Source: Chrysomallon squamiferum (taxonomy: Eukaryota > Mollusca > Gastropoda > Neomphalida > Peltospiridae). Taken from it: DNA of 64,000 nucleotides. The stretch is taken from positions 23,282,822 to 23,346,821 of the forward strand of contig CM022671.1 of assembly GCA_012295275.1 (NCBI GenBank), written 5' to 3'. Positions 1-9,835 of this stretch are shown here, piece after piece; position 1 is the first letter of the stretch; each line of letters starts with the position of its first letter. The notes under the pieces were generated by a model. The model searched no databases, was not told where the DNA came from, and saw only the letters and a list, made by a program, of their open reading frames with translations. The translations under genes and the position numbers were made by a program.

Positions 1-79
1 AGTTACAGACAGAAATATGTGGCTGTTAGCAAAATACTCTGTCATTGTTTCTTCATTTTGCTGATGTTCCTTTCAGTAA

Positions 80-190
80 TCTCTCTCTTTCTCTCTATCT
101 ATCTTTCTATCTCTCTATCTGTCTATCTATATATCTATATATCTGTCTGCCTGTCTGTCTGTCTGTCTGTCTATCTGTCTCTCTCTGTCT
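80..190. repeat. TATC/TGTC/TCTC pyrimidine microsatellite
   Basis: CTCT, TATC and CTGT tetranucleotides alternate on the + strand. The long ORFs that cross it, made mostly of Leu, Ser and Tyr, are translated repeat. Confidence 0.9.
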
Positions 191-192
191 TA

Positions 193-784
193 CAGGAGGA
201 CATACGCACAGTCCTACAGACATATATTCTGAGCCCAAGCGTAAAATATGCAGTTTATATTCATGCTAATACAAATATCATTGCAGCAGAAAAACGTAAC
301 ATAAGTACTCACACTTTAGCACAAATACATGCACATAAAAGACAAATAAGTCATGTGCAGAAACACTTCAACAAATACGCACAAAAGCAGAGTCATCGGA
401 CAGTTATTAAAAATAAAGAGAGAAGGGAAAAACACACTTACAATACTTCTGTCGTGTTCAGACTTATTTTAACAGTCGTAACACGTGTTTTTAACAACTC
501 CTAACATGTTTTAAATTGTAGATGTGTACGGATTAGTATGTGTGTGAAGTGTGTATTGGCAGCAGCGAATGTGAGAGTGTTACGTATCTACTACAAGATG
601 TACGAGAGTTCTTTCATTTTGAATTTAATTGTTTGTTGTAGTTTTAAATTTTTTAAATGTTTTAAAATTAGACTAATTTTAAACATACCGTTAGAAAACT
701 ATAGGAATGTTTTAGTCAATTGTTTCTGATTAACGTTGCCTTTTAAACATTTTTTAAAAATTATTTACTACTGTTCCAATATAA
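193..784. other. AT-rich intronic sequence, nothing recognised
   Basis: This is unique AT-rich DNA. Its open frames lack domain character or convincing splice-flanked structure. Confidence 0.6.
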
Positions 785-890
785 TTATCATCAGCATCAC
801 CACCATCATCATCGGCAACAACAATAACAATAATAACAGTAACAGTAACAACAACAACAACAACATCACTAATAATAATAATAATAATAC
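785..890. repeat. Compound trinucleotide tract (ATC/CAA/AAT)
   Basis: CATCATCAC, CAACAACAA and TAATAATAA runs sit end to end. This is a typical compound microsatellite. Confidence 0.85.
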
Positions 891-1744
891 ACGATATTGT
901 TAGTATTACGTACACCATTCTTTCTTTGATTCACGTAACAACTCTTTTCTTTTTTTTTTCTTTTTTTTTGTTACCTTATTTTCCCATAGACTGTTGCCTA
1001 AACTTCAAAGGCTGTACCTGAGTGTACAGCTATTTCGACCAAGTATCCACAAGCACCTGTATTTGTTTGTCTGCTCGCAAAGTCTTGTTGACAGTGGCAG
1101 TGTAAATAACATATAATGCCAGTATTCTAACAAAACAGTGCGACATGATAACCCTTGGAGACGTATACATTTTTATTTTCTTGGGGGCTTACATCCTAAA
1201 GGGTGTCCTATCCCAGTCAAACATGCTACTTTTTTTTGTCCTTTCTTACTCATTGTTTTTTTTTTTTTTGTGTTTGTGTGTGTTTCTTTTTTTTTGTTTG
1301 ATCAGTGCTATACTGAAAGGAAGATATATAAAAAAAAAAAAATTAAAAAAAAATTCACTTCATTTCTTACATACTTTTCAAGTGAGTTGTTGTTCTTTAC
1401 CTTACACGTTATACATTCGTTACTTGATGTGATATGTTTGTCTGTGCTGTAAGCGGCACATTTTTATTGCCCCGTGGCTTTTTTTTTTTTTAAATGCTGC
1501 GGCAGTGAATGAGCCGAAGCATTTTTATAAACCCCTCTGTATGTACGTCGAAGCTTTTGAAGTCTGGGGCTGAATCTGTGACATAAACTTGCCGACAATT
1601 AAGTTTGGAGTAAGGGGTAAAGTATCGCTTCGCTGCTCGCCGTTTATTTTCTGAGGTGTAAGGAACTTTCAAAACGCGAGGAGTAAAAAAAAAAAAAAAA
1701 AAAAAAGAAAAAAAAAAGATATATTTAACAACAACAAAAATAAT

Positions 1745-2040
1745 AATAAAGTAACTGGCGTCCATTTTGCAGCGGAACGAATGACAACTCCCCCCTCTGG
1801 GCTGGACGCTCTATCGCCTTGCACGCTGGTCATAAAACTGCTACCTAACAGTTCCAGAACATTGCTTTCCAATTGCTGGCAGTTGTCACCTTGTAAAACT
1901 TCGTACGTGAGATTTGCTTGAACAATTAGCGGCCACCTGGCCCGCGGAGATCTTCTGCGTTGGAGACCTGTTTTTTTTTTTTGTTCGGCTCTTCTAAGAG
2001 AAGGCGAAGAATTTCTCACTGATATTTTCCGTCGGTGCGA
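1745..2040. other. Non-repetitive island 1 (candidate conserved non-coding DNA)
   Basis: This stretch has balanced composition between a poly(A) run at about 1687-1717 and AT-rich DNA. It includes CAATTAGCGGCCACC at about 1921. The minus-strand ORF across it runs into the homopolymer and has no recognisable domain. An intronic regulatory element is possible, but no specific motif decides it. Confidence 0.25.
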
Positions 2041-2744
2041 AAGGAAATAAAAAATTCAAATAATTGGCTTAAAAATTGTTTGTAAATCCATTATTTATTA
2101 TTTATTGTCGATTATCGCCATGCGTCGCTTTCGCGATGGCAGATGACATTTTTTTTTTTTTTGAAGAAATTTTTAAACGGACTGCATTTTTTATAAGTGT
2201 TTTTGACATTAATGTTTGTCCCTTTTTTTAAAAACACACTCAGCTGTCTTACTCTTTCTTCACTTTTTATATTTTTTTTTTTTATAGCTAATTTTATCTT
2301 TTTATATTAATATTATTTCAGTTACATGATTACTATTACTTCATATATTATATATATATTAATTTTCTGTATTCATTATTTTTCTTTCCTTTTCATATTG
2401 CCAGTAAATTTATCAAAAATACAAATCAGAACCAATAGAAGAAACAAAACAAAAAGCTAACAAACCCACACTCGCTAAAATCATCTAAAAAAAAAAAAAA
2501 ATTAGAACAAATAGTTTTGATTATTTTTTCAGTTGTCTTATTCACGTAGCTTATATCATATAAACTATATTCAATTTTTTCCTTTTTTTTTTTTTCTTTT
2601 TTTTCTCTTTAGTTTTTACATTGTATCTTTCACATTATTTTTCATCATCACAGTTTTTCATCTTTATTTCAATGATTATCAGTAAAAAAAAAAAAAAACA
2701 CCACAAAAAAAAATAAAAAATAAACAAACAACAACAGTAAAAAC

Positions 2745-3000
2745 CGTGTTTTCTGAGCCATGTAGTACTTTCCGGACAACCAGTCCCCGGTTTGTTCTGT
2801 TGCGGCTGGTGAACACTGCAAGCGCCAGCATGCTGGACATGGGTCGCGGGCCATGACTCCCTCGTGTAGGTACAGTGGATATCAAAGCGAGCCACACAAA
2901 GTTTCCCGTACTTCGCTTAGTGGCTCCCTGCTGATAAATATCCCTGTTGGTGGTTCCAGTTATGTGTTTGCGAGTCGTATCCAAAAGCTGGCAAGTAAAC
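2745..3000. other. Non-repetitive island 2
   Basis: This is a G+C-balanced block flanked by poly(A)-rich and GTT-rich DNA. Minus-strand frames are open but end in homopolymer-encoded Phe/Lys runs. No gene is recognised. It is a candidate intronic element only. Confidence 0.22.
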
Positions 3001-3039
3001 AAAGAGCCGAGAATTAAATCACACGTGTGCATAACTTTG

Positions 3040-3260
3040 ATTGTTGTTGTTGTTGTTGTTGTGCTCTGTTTCTTTGGTTCGTTGTTGTTGTTGTTGGAAG
3101 ATGTTATAAATTGTTTTTGTTTTATTCTATAAAATTCTGGTTCTGTTTTGTATTCTTTTATATATTTTGTTTTCTTTATTTTTGTTTCTGTTTGTTTTTT
3201 TTTTTTTTCCTTATATATTTGCATGTATGTATGTATCAACCAAACTATCTTCTTCTTCTT
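3040..3260. repeat. GTT trinucleotide and T-rich low-complexity tract
   Basis: Two GTT runs are followed by T-rich DNA with TATG and CTT runs. The Val/Phe ORFs here are repeat translations. Confidence 0.8.
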
Positions 3261-3402
3261 TGTTTCTCGTTTTTCTAAGGCTTTCTGTTTTAAGTATTCG
3301 TGCATCTTTACAGTTTCAACTCAAAATACTGATAAATAATTGGATAAATTAATTTTGTTAAAATATATAATACTTAAAAATCTGTTATTAATTAAATATG
3401 AT

Positions 3403-3482
3403 TCTCTCTCTCTTTCTCTATTTCTTGTTTTGAGTTTCTCTCTCTCTCTCTCTCTCTCTCTCTTTCGTTCTTTCTCTCTCCT
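3403..3482. repeat. CT dinucleotide microsatellite
   Basis: An interrupted (CT)n tract, longest at about 3438-3462. Confidence 0.9.
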
Positions 3483-3489
3483 GTTTTGA

Positions 3490-3950
3490 GTTGCTGAAAC
3501 TAAACTCGCAGTGAGTGTAACACAAATCTGCTCTAGTAATAACATAACAGAACGTGAATGCATATTTGCTTGTCTTTCTTTATTAAAAGACTTGACGAGT
3601 CGGCTTAGCGCCTCCATTTGTTGATACGTTTCCTTTAGCGATAACATCTGAAATTCAAGTGGGAGGTTTCGACTGTACGTCTATTTTTGGGGGTGCCTTG
3701 GTGGCCTGACGTGGGGGTAAGTCTGTGCGACTGGAAGGTGAGAGACAGCAGGCATATTTGGCTTCAATTATCATATCAGAAGATCTGGGGAAAAGGCATT
3801 ATGATTATAAAGACTATATTCAAGGCAAATCACTCGACATCAGTCAAGATCGGCAGATTGGGAAGTAGTATCCACACTCAATCTGACATCCTGACCCCGG
3901 ATGTTATCGCTTATGGAGAAAATTGTTTGGTTTTCGCCTATGACTTTATT
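3490..3950. other. Non-repetitive island 3
   Basis: Complex sequence includes GGCTTCAATTATCATAT (about 3761) and a 96-residue + strand frame ending in a poly(T)-encoded Phe run. That frame shows no known domain. A conserved intronic element is more plausible than an exon, but only alignment can tell. Confidence 0.25.
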
Positions 3951-3960
3951 CCGGATTTTT

Positions 3961-5720
3961 TTTTTTTTTTTTCTTAAAAAAAAGCGCTCAATTTTTCTTA
4001 CATCATACTCAGATGGACCGATTCATTTTTTTTCTTCTTATTCTTTCAATGAATTGAGGAAACTCGCTGACTAGAAATGTCCTTGCTGTTTTCAGTCGAA
4101 GTGAATGATGATTGATGATAATGAGCTTAATAATCAATTGGAGAAATTGGCCAATTTTATTATGTTAAGGTCCATTTATACTGTGTGATTTTATCTGACG
4201 AATTTGCACGATGGTATGTATAGCTTGGAGGACAGTAAGACAATGGAACGTAACAATCTGTAAATGCGTCAAAAGTACTGGTTTTTATCGAAAAAGCTCT
4301 CTCTATAATATATATTAAAATTTAAATGAACTAATTTTTTCTCTCTTTCTTTTTTTTTTTTTTTCTTATTTATTTATTTATATGTTTCTTTATTTCTAAC
4401 AGCTAATACATTTACAAGTTAAGTTTTGATTCAGTGACACTCTATTCATTTATTTCAAACTATTTATTTTCGAACGATTTTTTTTCTTCTTCTTCTTCTT
4501 CTTCTTCTTCTTCTTTTTTACTGCTTAAATGTCCTCACAACTGGAACCAAATGTGTATTAAAAAGATTTTCTACTCACTGATCAAAGACTGCACTGACTA
4601 AATGAAACCCATTCAACCATGAACGTCATTTCATACAATACGGAGTTCTGTCCCTTAGCTCAGGCAAAACAAAACTATCCACGTAAAAATCAAAACGACC
4701 TCATTGTGGGGTTAGTCCACGAGATGCAAAGGAAATTATAATTTTTTATAATTTATTTCGTTTTTTTTTTTTTTTTTTTTTTTTTTTTGACCTTTTTCGT
4801 TTTTCGTTTTTTATTTTGTTTTGTTTATTAGTATCGTCGAGTATTTATAGCGATATTGTATTTCTTTACAGAAGCTCGTGTTTCAAATTAGCTCTTCGTA
4901 TATGCACGTTTGTGCGTAATTACTTCGAAATTAACAAAACAAAACAGAATAAATAAATAAACAAACGAACGAATTCTTCAATTCTTTAAGTAATTAAAAT
5001 AGTACTAATTACCTGAAAACAAAACAACTAAATAAATAAGTAAACAGATAAAAATGATTAAATTAGCTAATGACGTTGTACGTAATTACTTACGACACAA
5101 ATAAATAAATAAATTAATTAAATTAATTAAAAAAAAAAAAAAATGAGTGTTCAAATAAATAAATAAATATGGTTAAATTGCGTTTCGATTTGTACGTAAT
5201 TAACAAGAATCAAAACAAAACAAAAATTTAATTAATTAATTAAACTACATACTAATTACATTTAATATAATATTTATTGAATTAAACGCTACATTTAAAA
5301 ACACATCAACTTAAAATCTGTGAACGTTAAGTGCTTTAATTTTTTATTTATTTATGTTGGGGTGTTGCTGTTGCTGTCGCCGTCGTCGTTGTTGTTTTAT
5401 TTACGTATATATCTTTTATCATATTATTTTAGAAACAAAGATGTTTATATGCTTTAATTAATTTTATTTTATGTTATTTATATCTTTTTACTTTTATGCT
5501 ATATTCCTTTTTTTTTTTTAGTTTGTTTTGTTTGGGGTATTTTATTTTATTTATCATTTGTGGTTTTTTTTTTTTTTTTTTTTTTTATTATTATTATTTT
5601 TTTTATTATTCTTTGTTCATTTGTTTGTTTATATTTTGTGCAATGTGTATTCTTTATCCAATTTTCTTATTATAACAAAGTTGTAGTAGCCTTGATAACA
5701 GTACAAAATTATTCTAGGTT
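3961..5720. other. AT-rich intronic filler with homopolymers
   Basis: Poly(T) lies at 4761-4788 and about 5564-5585, a CTT array at 4485-4517, and AAAT/AATT tetranucleotides at 4930-5260. No gene or distinctive motif was found. Confidence 0.7.
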
Positions 5721-5726
5721 TATTAT

Positions 5727-5735
5727 ATATATATA

Positions 5736-5772
<37 letters not shown>
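5727..5772. repeat. TA dinucleotide tract
   Basis: An interrupted (TA)n run lies about 90 bp upstream of the exon 5859-6002 acceptor. Confidence 0.85.
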
Positions 5773-5775
<3 letters not shown>

Positions 5776-5858
5776 AATTTAGGATATTATCTATACATTA
5801 ATATCCTCATTTTTTACTTTGAATATCTATTTATTTGTTGTTGTTTTTGTCTTCTCAG

Positions 5859-6002
5859 ATAATGGACAGGAGTTCTACCCCGGGTACCAAGGATATAATG
5901 AATTCTTCATGGGTCAGGGTCAGGATGGTGGCATGAATTTTCTACCGCCCAACTCACAGGGAACCCCACCCCTGAATCTGGACCAACCCATGCACCATCC
6001 AG
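5859..6002 (+). CDS. Lhx1/5: Penultimate visible coding exon of an Lhx1/5-class LIM-homeodomain gene
   Basis: This exon encodes part of the C-terminal tail of a LIM-homeodomain transcription factor, downstream of the homeodomain. It opens after a strong acceptor (TTGTCTTCTCAG) and ends at CAG|GTAGGA, with the intron starting at 6003. It begins with two bases completing a codon and ends on the first base of a Gly codon. Both boundaries are therefore phase 1 and the 144-nt length keeps frame. Residues include FYPGYQGYNEFF, an aromatic cluster resembling the DYQGDYYAPGSNYDFF stretch I recall from vertebrate Lhx1/5 tails, then a Gly/Gln/Pro-rich linker ending MHHPG. The LIM domains and homeodomain are not in the window, so the family call rests on the tail alone. 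The nuclear, DNA-binding role is inferred from the family. Confidence 0.82.
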
Positions 6003-6177
6003 GTAGGATGAACTGTACGTGTCTTTTCTACTTTTTTCACTTAGATTCATTTGAAATATAATAATTAGTTTAGAAATATAGAATTTTATTATATAATCTT
6101 GTTAGTAAATTTTGAAATATAATGAATGAACAACAACAATTACGTAATAATCTTACTGTTGTTGACGGTGATGATAA

Positions 6178-6202
6178 TAATTATAATAATACTATTACTA
6201 CA

Positions 6203-6234
<32 letters not shown>

Positions 6235-6262
6235 AACTATTATTATCATCATCATCATCATA
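6178..6262. repeat. ATT/ACT/ATC compound trinucleotide tract
   Basis: Runs of AATAAT, CTACTA and ATCATC follow one another within the last intron. Confidence 0.88.
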
Positions 6263-6463
6263 AACAAGTCCATTTATTTGTAATTTTATATCTTGCACAG
6301 CAGATAAAACAAAACGCTTAGAGATATGAAACTGTAACGAGAACAGATTACCTACATTCGAAATCTATTAATTATTCCACGCACTAGTCAGGGTGAATAA
6401 TCTTTCTTCTTCTTCTTTTTTTTTTTTCCCCCGTTCCACGCTATTTATCTCTCTACTACCGAA

Positions 6464-6990
6464 GTGTCTCGCTCGAGTATTTCTCACACCATTCATACTC
6501 GACATTCGCAAAGCTCCGCTCGCCACCACTCTAAACTATTTTTCACCGATAACAAACACACACTAAAACAATCACAAGTCGAACGACTCCGAGGTCTTTG
6601 GATGCGAAATTATGTACGTAAAACGTCATCGAACCCTCGGTTACGCCGCTGGTTCCATCATCGCGAGGCGATAATTCAACTGCAGATGAGAATCTGCGTG
6701 CTGTTTCGCCGCGAGTTGTTTGCACTGGATCGGGCAGGGCAAAGAAGACCATTGCTTTGGAAGCGAATGCTTAAAATGCGGAGTAACCGCGGTGCAAACT
6801 CATACACCCTTAAGTGTCTTCTTCCAGATGGCATTCCAGAAAACGGCAGAGCTCTTCCAAGCCTTTCGGCCATTTGTTGCCGTCCGTCACAATATTCGTC
6901 AGATCCGACACTTACGTAGAATTTACGCGTTTACCGGACCATACAATAATAATACGCGACCTGGCTTACGAGTACGCTTCCCGAAATTAT
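6464..6990. other. Intronic non-repetitive island 4
   Basis: About 530 bp of G+C-balanced sequence lies inside the last lhx intron. It is open for 151 codons on + (6464-6919), with several overlapping open frames on both strands. The translations share no recognisable domain, and open frames on both strands suggest composition, not coding. TTAAGTG and a TTCTTCCAG acceptor-like site at about 6818-6827 are present. It is best read as a candidate intronic enhancer. An alternative exon is the competing reading. Confidence 0.3.
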
Positions 6991-7051
6991 AAAGAATAAT
7001 GTGTTTATTCTTTTTTTTTATTTTGTGCCTAACAAATAAAGAAATAAAGAA

Positions 7052-7170
7052 ACACATATCTATCTATCTATCTATCTATCTATCTTCCTATATATCTATC
7101 CCGATCTCTTAGCTACATATGTTACCTACATCTGTATGTATGTCAATTTCTATCTATCTATCTATCTATA
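7052..7170. repeat. TATC tetranucleotide tracts
   Basis: Two (ATCT)n runs at about 7055-7084 and 7149-7168 are separated by related sequence. Confidence 0.85.
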
Positions 7171-7645
7171 TATTTATTTATATGACTATGTGTGTGCGGT
7201 CGTGTCTCTTGAAAAAAATAATCGTCTGACACGGTTAACGTTTAGTTATTCAAACTACAACACGACAGAGATCATTAGCTATGCTAATTCGTGTAGAAAA
7301 ATATTGTGTTAATTGTAACAGCAAATAAACATGTCAGGACATAATTACGTTCAGTCACATACACGGATCTGCGTGGACTTTAGACTCCCGTTTGTCAGCC
7401 CACCTTGTATCAGTTCATGAGAACGGGGTGGTGACATGAATGTCGAATTTGCATACATCACCTGTACTTTCAGATGGCGGACCACCAACGAATAACATTA
7501 TTTCTCTGATTAAGATGTTCGTAAAGCTGATCAGTTACCTTTTTTAAATTTATTATATAGTTAAATGCTATTTGTTTTTGTATGTATGTGTGTTTATGAT
7601 ATTATTATGAAATAATTACATTATTTATTATTTTCTTTATCTCAG

Positions 7646-7836
7646 GCATGCCAGTTCCAGACGGCCAGTATCTTCCAGGCGATATTCTGCCACCCGCATC
7701 AACGCCAGAGCCCTTGCCCCCACTGCACCCCCACGACGGTCCGTTCATTCCCCGTTCCCTGCCCGGAACACCCTTCAGTCAATCCCTCGTTCAGTCCGTG
7801 GGTCACCACCATCCCGACATGTCGGAGGTCTGGTGA
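7646..7836 (+). CDS. Lhx1/5: Terminal coding exon of an Lhx1/5-class LIM-homeodomain gene
   Basis: This exon encodes the C-terminus of the same protein. The split Gly codon (G|GC) is rebuilt across the junction, which confirms phase 1 on both sides. The exon reads GMPVPDGQYLPGDILPP, then STPEPLPPLHPHDGPF, and finishes HHHPDMSEVW before TGA at 7834-7836. STPEP followed by LHP parallels the SPEPGLPGTLHP segment, and the terminal Trp parallels the NEAAVW end that I recall from vertebrate Lhx1. Together with the upstream exon this gives about 111 tail residues, rich in Pro, Gly and His, as is usual for the transactivation tail of this class. Lhx1 and Lhx5 are usually a single gene in protostomes, so the two are not distinguished here. 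Confidence 0.85.
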
Positions 7837-7995
7837 CAATGAATCCTGCGTCGACATCTTTTGAAGCAAACTGAAGCAGACTTTCGTTTGAGAGAAGAGG
7901 CACAAAAGTTGAAGGAACTGTGATGTTTAAAAACAAATAATAAATAAAAGTGTGGGCGAGAACAAAATGTTTGAATAAAGAATTTTCTGTTTCAA
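7837..7995 (+). other. 3' UTR start and poly(A) signals of the Lhx1/5-class gene
   Basis: After TGA the sequence becomes A-rich. Canonical AATAAA hexamers lie at 7939-7944, 7943-7948 and 7974-7979, so transcript ends within about 30 bp downstream of 7979 are plausible. Longer 3' UTR isoforms using later AATAAA sites cannot be excluded. Confidence 0.6.
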
Positions 7996-7999
7996 ATCA

Positions 8000-8508
8000 G
8001 GAAAGAAAAAGAAAAAAAAGAAAGTGTTCATGAACAAAAACAAACAAAACAAACAATATAAAATTCAGCAAAGAAACAAAACTAAAGTGTAAAGTGAAAG
8101 CAGAACTGGATTGTAGTTCCAAAAAATGTCAGCTCGACTTTATGAGCGAGTATTAAATAGCTGTGTGATGTTTATAGACGTTAAATAAGTCTCACGAACA
8201 GCGACAAAGCAAGGAGAGCTCGACTGAGAACGATAACTGTGATGTTTGACGATACGGAACTAAGATTAACATGCTGATGGGTCGTACGGAACTAAAATTT
8301 ACGATTCCGGATAGCCCGTGTTGTCTCAGCTGGTAGGGAAAGGAGTGGAATGTTTTGGATATAATATGGACACTTCGATGGAGAATGCGGTTGGTTTCTT
8401 CACATTGTCGACAGCGTAAAGCATAATTTAAAGAAGTCTTATAAGTAAATAAACTGTATATACTTATGAAATAGTACATTAAGTTCACACGCATGCACAT
8501 ACATATAC
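8000..8508. other. 3' flank, mostly unique sequence
   Basis: An A-rich start is followed by complex sequence from 8160 to 8410, and a 25-bp poly(T) at 8510-8534 follows. The 118-residue minus-strand frame over it begins in the homopolymer and is not gene-like. Confidence 0.5.
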
Positions 8509-8600
8509 ATTTTTTTTTTTTTTTTTTTTTTTTTAAAGGGTGCAGCATAATTTCTTTATCACTCTGAGTGAACCGTCACGTGGTGTTGTGTTTGTGTTTC

Positions 8601-8628
8601 ATGTCACGTGACATATCACCGCCATCTT
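8601..8628. promoter_or_regulatory. Palindromic E-box next to a YY1-type element
   Basis: ATGTCACGTGACAT (8601-8614) is a perfect 14-bp palindrome around GTCACGTGAC, the USF/TFE-type E-box. Five bases further, CCGCCATCTT (8619-8628) is the reverse of AAGATGGCGG, the YY1 promoter-type element. In known animal promoters these motifs often sit at transcription starts. A minus-strand start is therefore possible, but no exon can be followed. Confidence 0.4.
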
Positions 8629-8638
8629 CCCGACGCAT

Positions 8639-8900
8639 CAGAAAATCTGCTTTCATGAGCCAGGTTTGTCGCGAATGTGTACCTGTAGATACATTTGTAC
8701 CAAGAATAAACAAAAATCCTTATCCATGAGTAATGCTTCCTAGACCGAGTTGCTTGCAAGAGATTACCACCACCTCGCCAAATGTTCACAAAGACACGTG
8801 TCCAGCATGCAGGAGGGAGGGGGGTCATGGGGTGCGGTCGGCCGTGTTTGTAGTTGGATCACAGTGTGATGGGCTATTTTTAGGTGGATTGTCCTCCTCT
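8639..8900. other. Non-repetitive island 5
   Basis: G+C-balanced unique sequence with a G-rich stretch (8812-8836) lies downstream of the E-box/YY1 pair. Open frames on both strands are short and unrecognisable. Confidence 0.25.
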
Positions 8901-9026
8901 GCAAGGCCGCATAAAACTGGGAAAAATTCCAGAATGTTACATATCTGAAATTCTGTTAGAAATAATTTTACGTAAAAGTTTTGCATTCGGTTCCAAGATG
9001 GAAATAATTTTAGATTCCAGTATGGT

Positions 9027-9029
<3 letters not shown>

Positions 9030-9071
<42 letters not shown>
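9030..9071. repeat. AAT trinucleotide array
   Basis: A near-pure (ATA)n run. Confidence 0.92.
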
Positions 9072-9263
9072 TAAAGCTTTCAAGAATTCATAAATAAGAA
9101 ATTAATTGTTCCTCTGTTCTGGAATTATTTTAAATTTATATTCGTTCGTTTCATAACATCTGAGTTAAAAATTAAACCCTTAACTTAATACCATTTCCCC
9201 TAAATTTCATTCGAACTCTCATTTTTTTTTTTTTAATTTTCCCACTTTGACAGCGAAGGCAAC

Positions 9264-9265
<2 letters not shown>

Positions 9266-9342
<77 letters not shown>
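9266..9342. repeat. CA dinucleotide microsatellite (77 bp)
   Basis: Pure (AC)n. It produces His-Thr or Val-Cys ORFs on the two strands that are not proteins. Confidence 0.97.
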
Positions 9343-9345
<3 letters not shown>

Positions 9346-9379
9346 AGAAATCACTGTTTAATGCAGCGCATCCACATCA

Positions 9380-9835
9380 TGGCCGAAATGAACATTTTTG
9401 TTCCATGCTTTAACACGAAGTTCCCATTTCATTTTATAAGCAAACATCGCGGTTTGTTTACTGGAGAATCCGCCGTCCCAGCGGACGCTTTTGCCATAAT
9501 GGGTTTAGGAGATTTGCGAAGCAGAAACTCTCCCGAGTCCACTTGCAGTGGGAAAACAAAGCAAAGTCCCGCAATTCCCAGGAGCCGCGCCTTTGTATAA
9601 GTAAACTGAAACGCGCGCTGCCCTAATGAAAGTTTGATGAATAAAATGCATATGTATTCAGAAGCGAACTTCCATCAGAGAGGCAGCGATTCAGCGAGTG
9701 TTTTCATGCATCGCTTAACTTATTATTTTCTCCTAAATGCTAAGCATTGTAGAAGCACCGTGTTTGTTTACCTGAAATCGCAGATGGTTCGTTGCCGATT
9801 GATCTTTCATGCCAAGGGTGGACTTTAATGCTAGA
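9380..9835. other. Non-repetitive island 6, candidate enhancer 1.5 kb 3' of the Lhx1/5-class gene
   Basis: About 450 bp of complex sequence contains TGTTTAC forkhead-type motifs at about 9454 and 9765, and AAACAAAGCAAAG. The frames are open but featureless. Its proximity to a developmental gene and its sharp contrast with its flanks suggest a regulatory element. This is inferred, not shown. Confidence 0.33.

Larger units (their letters stand above)
1..5858 (+). other. Partial upstream intron of the Lhx1/5-class gene
   Basis: This is the sequence before the first visible exon. It ends in a pyrimidine-rich tract and a TCTTCTCAG acceptor whose AG is at 5857-5858. No LIM-domain or homeodomain coding sequence is readable in any frame, so the preceding exon lies outside the window and the intron is at least 5.86 kb. 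It contains microsatellites, poly(T)/poly(A) runs, AAAT-rich DNA (4930-5260) and three non-repetitive islands listed separately. That the whole stretch is intron, and not partly 5' flank of an alternative promoter, is inferred. Confidence 0.7.
6003..7645 (+). other. Last intron of the Lhx1/5-class gene
   Basis: A GT-AG, phase-1 intron of 1643 bp. The donor is GTAGGA at 6003 and the acceptor TTTCTTTATCTCAG ends at 7645. It contains trinucleotide and TATC microsatellites and one large G+C-balanced island. Confidence 0.82.

Noticed and set aside
1490-2019. Minus-strand ORFs of 91 and 116 codons
   Set aside because: Both cross the poly(A) at about 1687-1717, giving Phe runs. The remaining parts show no domain.
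2679-3305. 208-residue minus-strand ORF
   Set aside because: The frame strings together Lys/Thr/Asn-rich translation of A-rich and AAC repeat DNA with one balanced block. There is no domain and no splice logic.
1-5858. Search for LIM domain or homeodomain exons of the Lhx1/5 gene
   Set aside because: No frame shows the Cys/His spacing of LIM domains or the WFQNRR motif, so those exons are outside the window.
6543-6873. Minus-strand genes antisense to the last Lhx1/5 intron
   Set aside because: The two short frames have no domain or promoter evidence and overlap other equally open frames.
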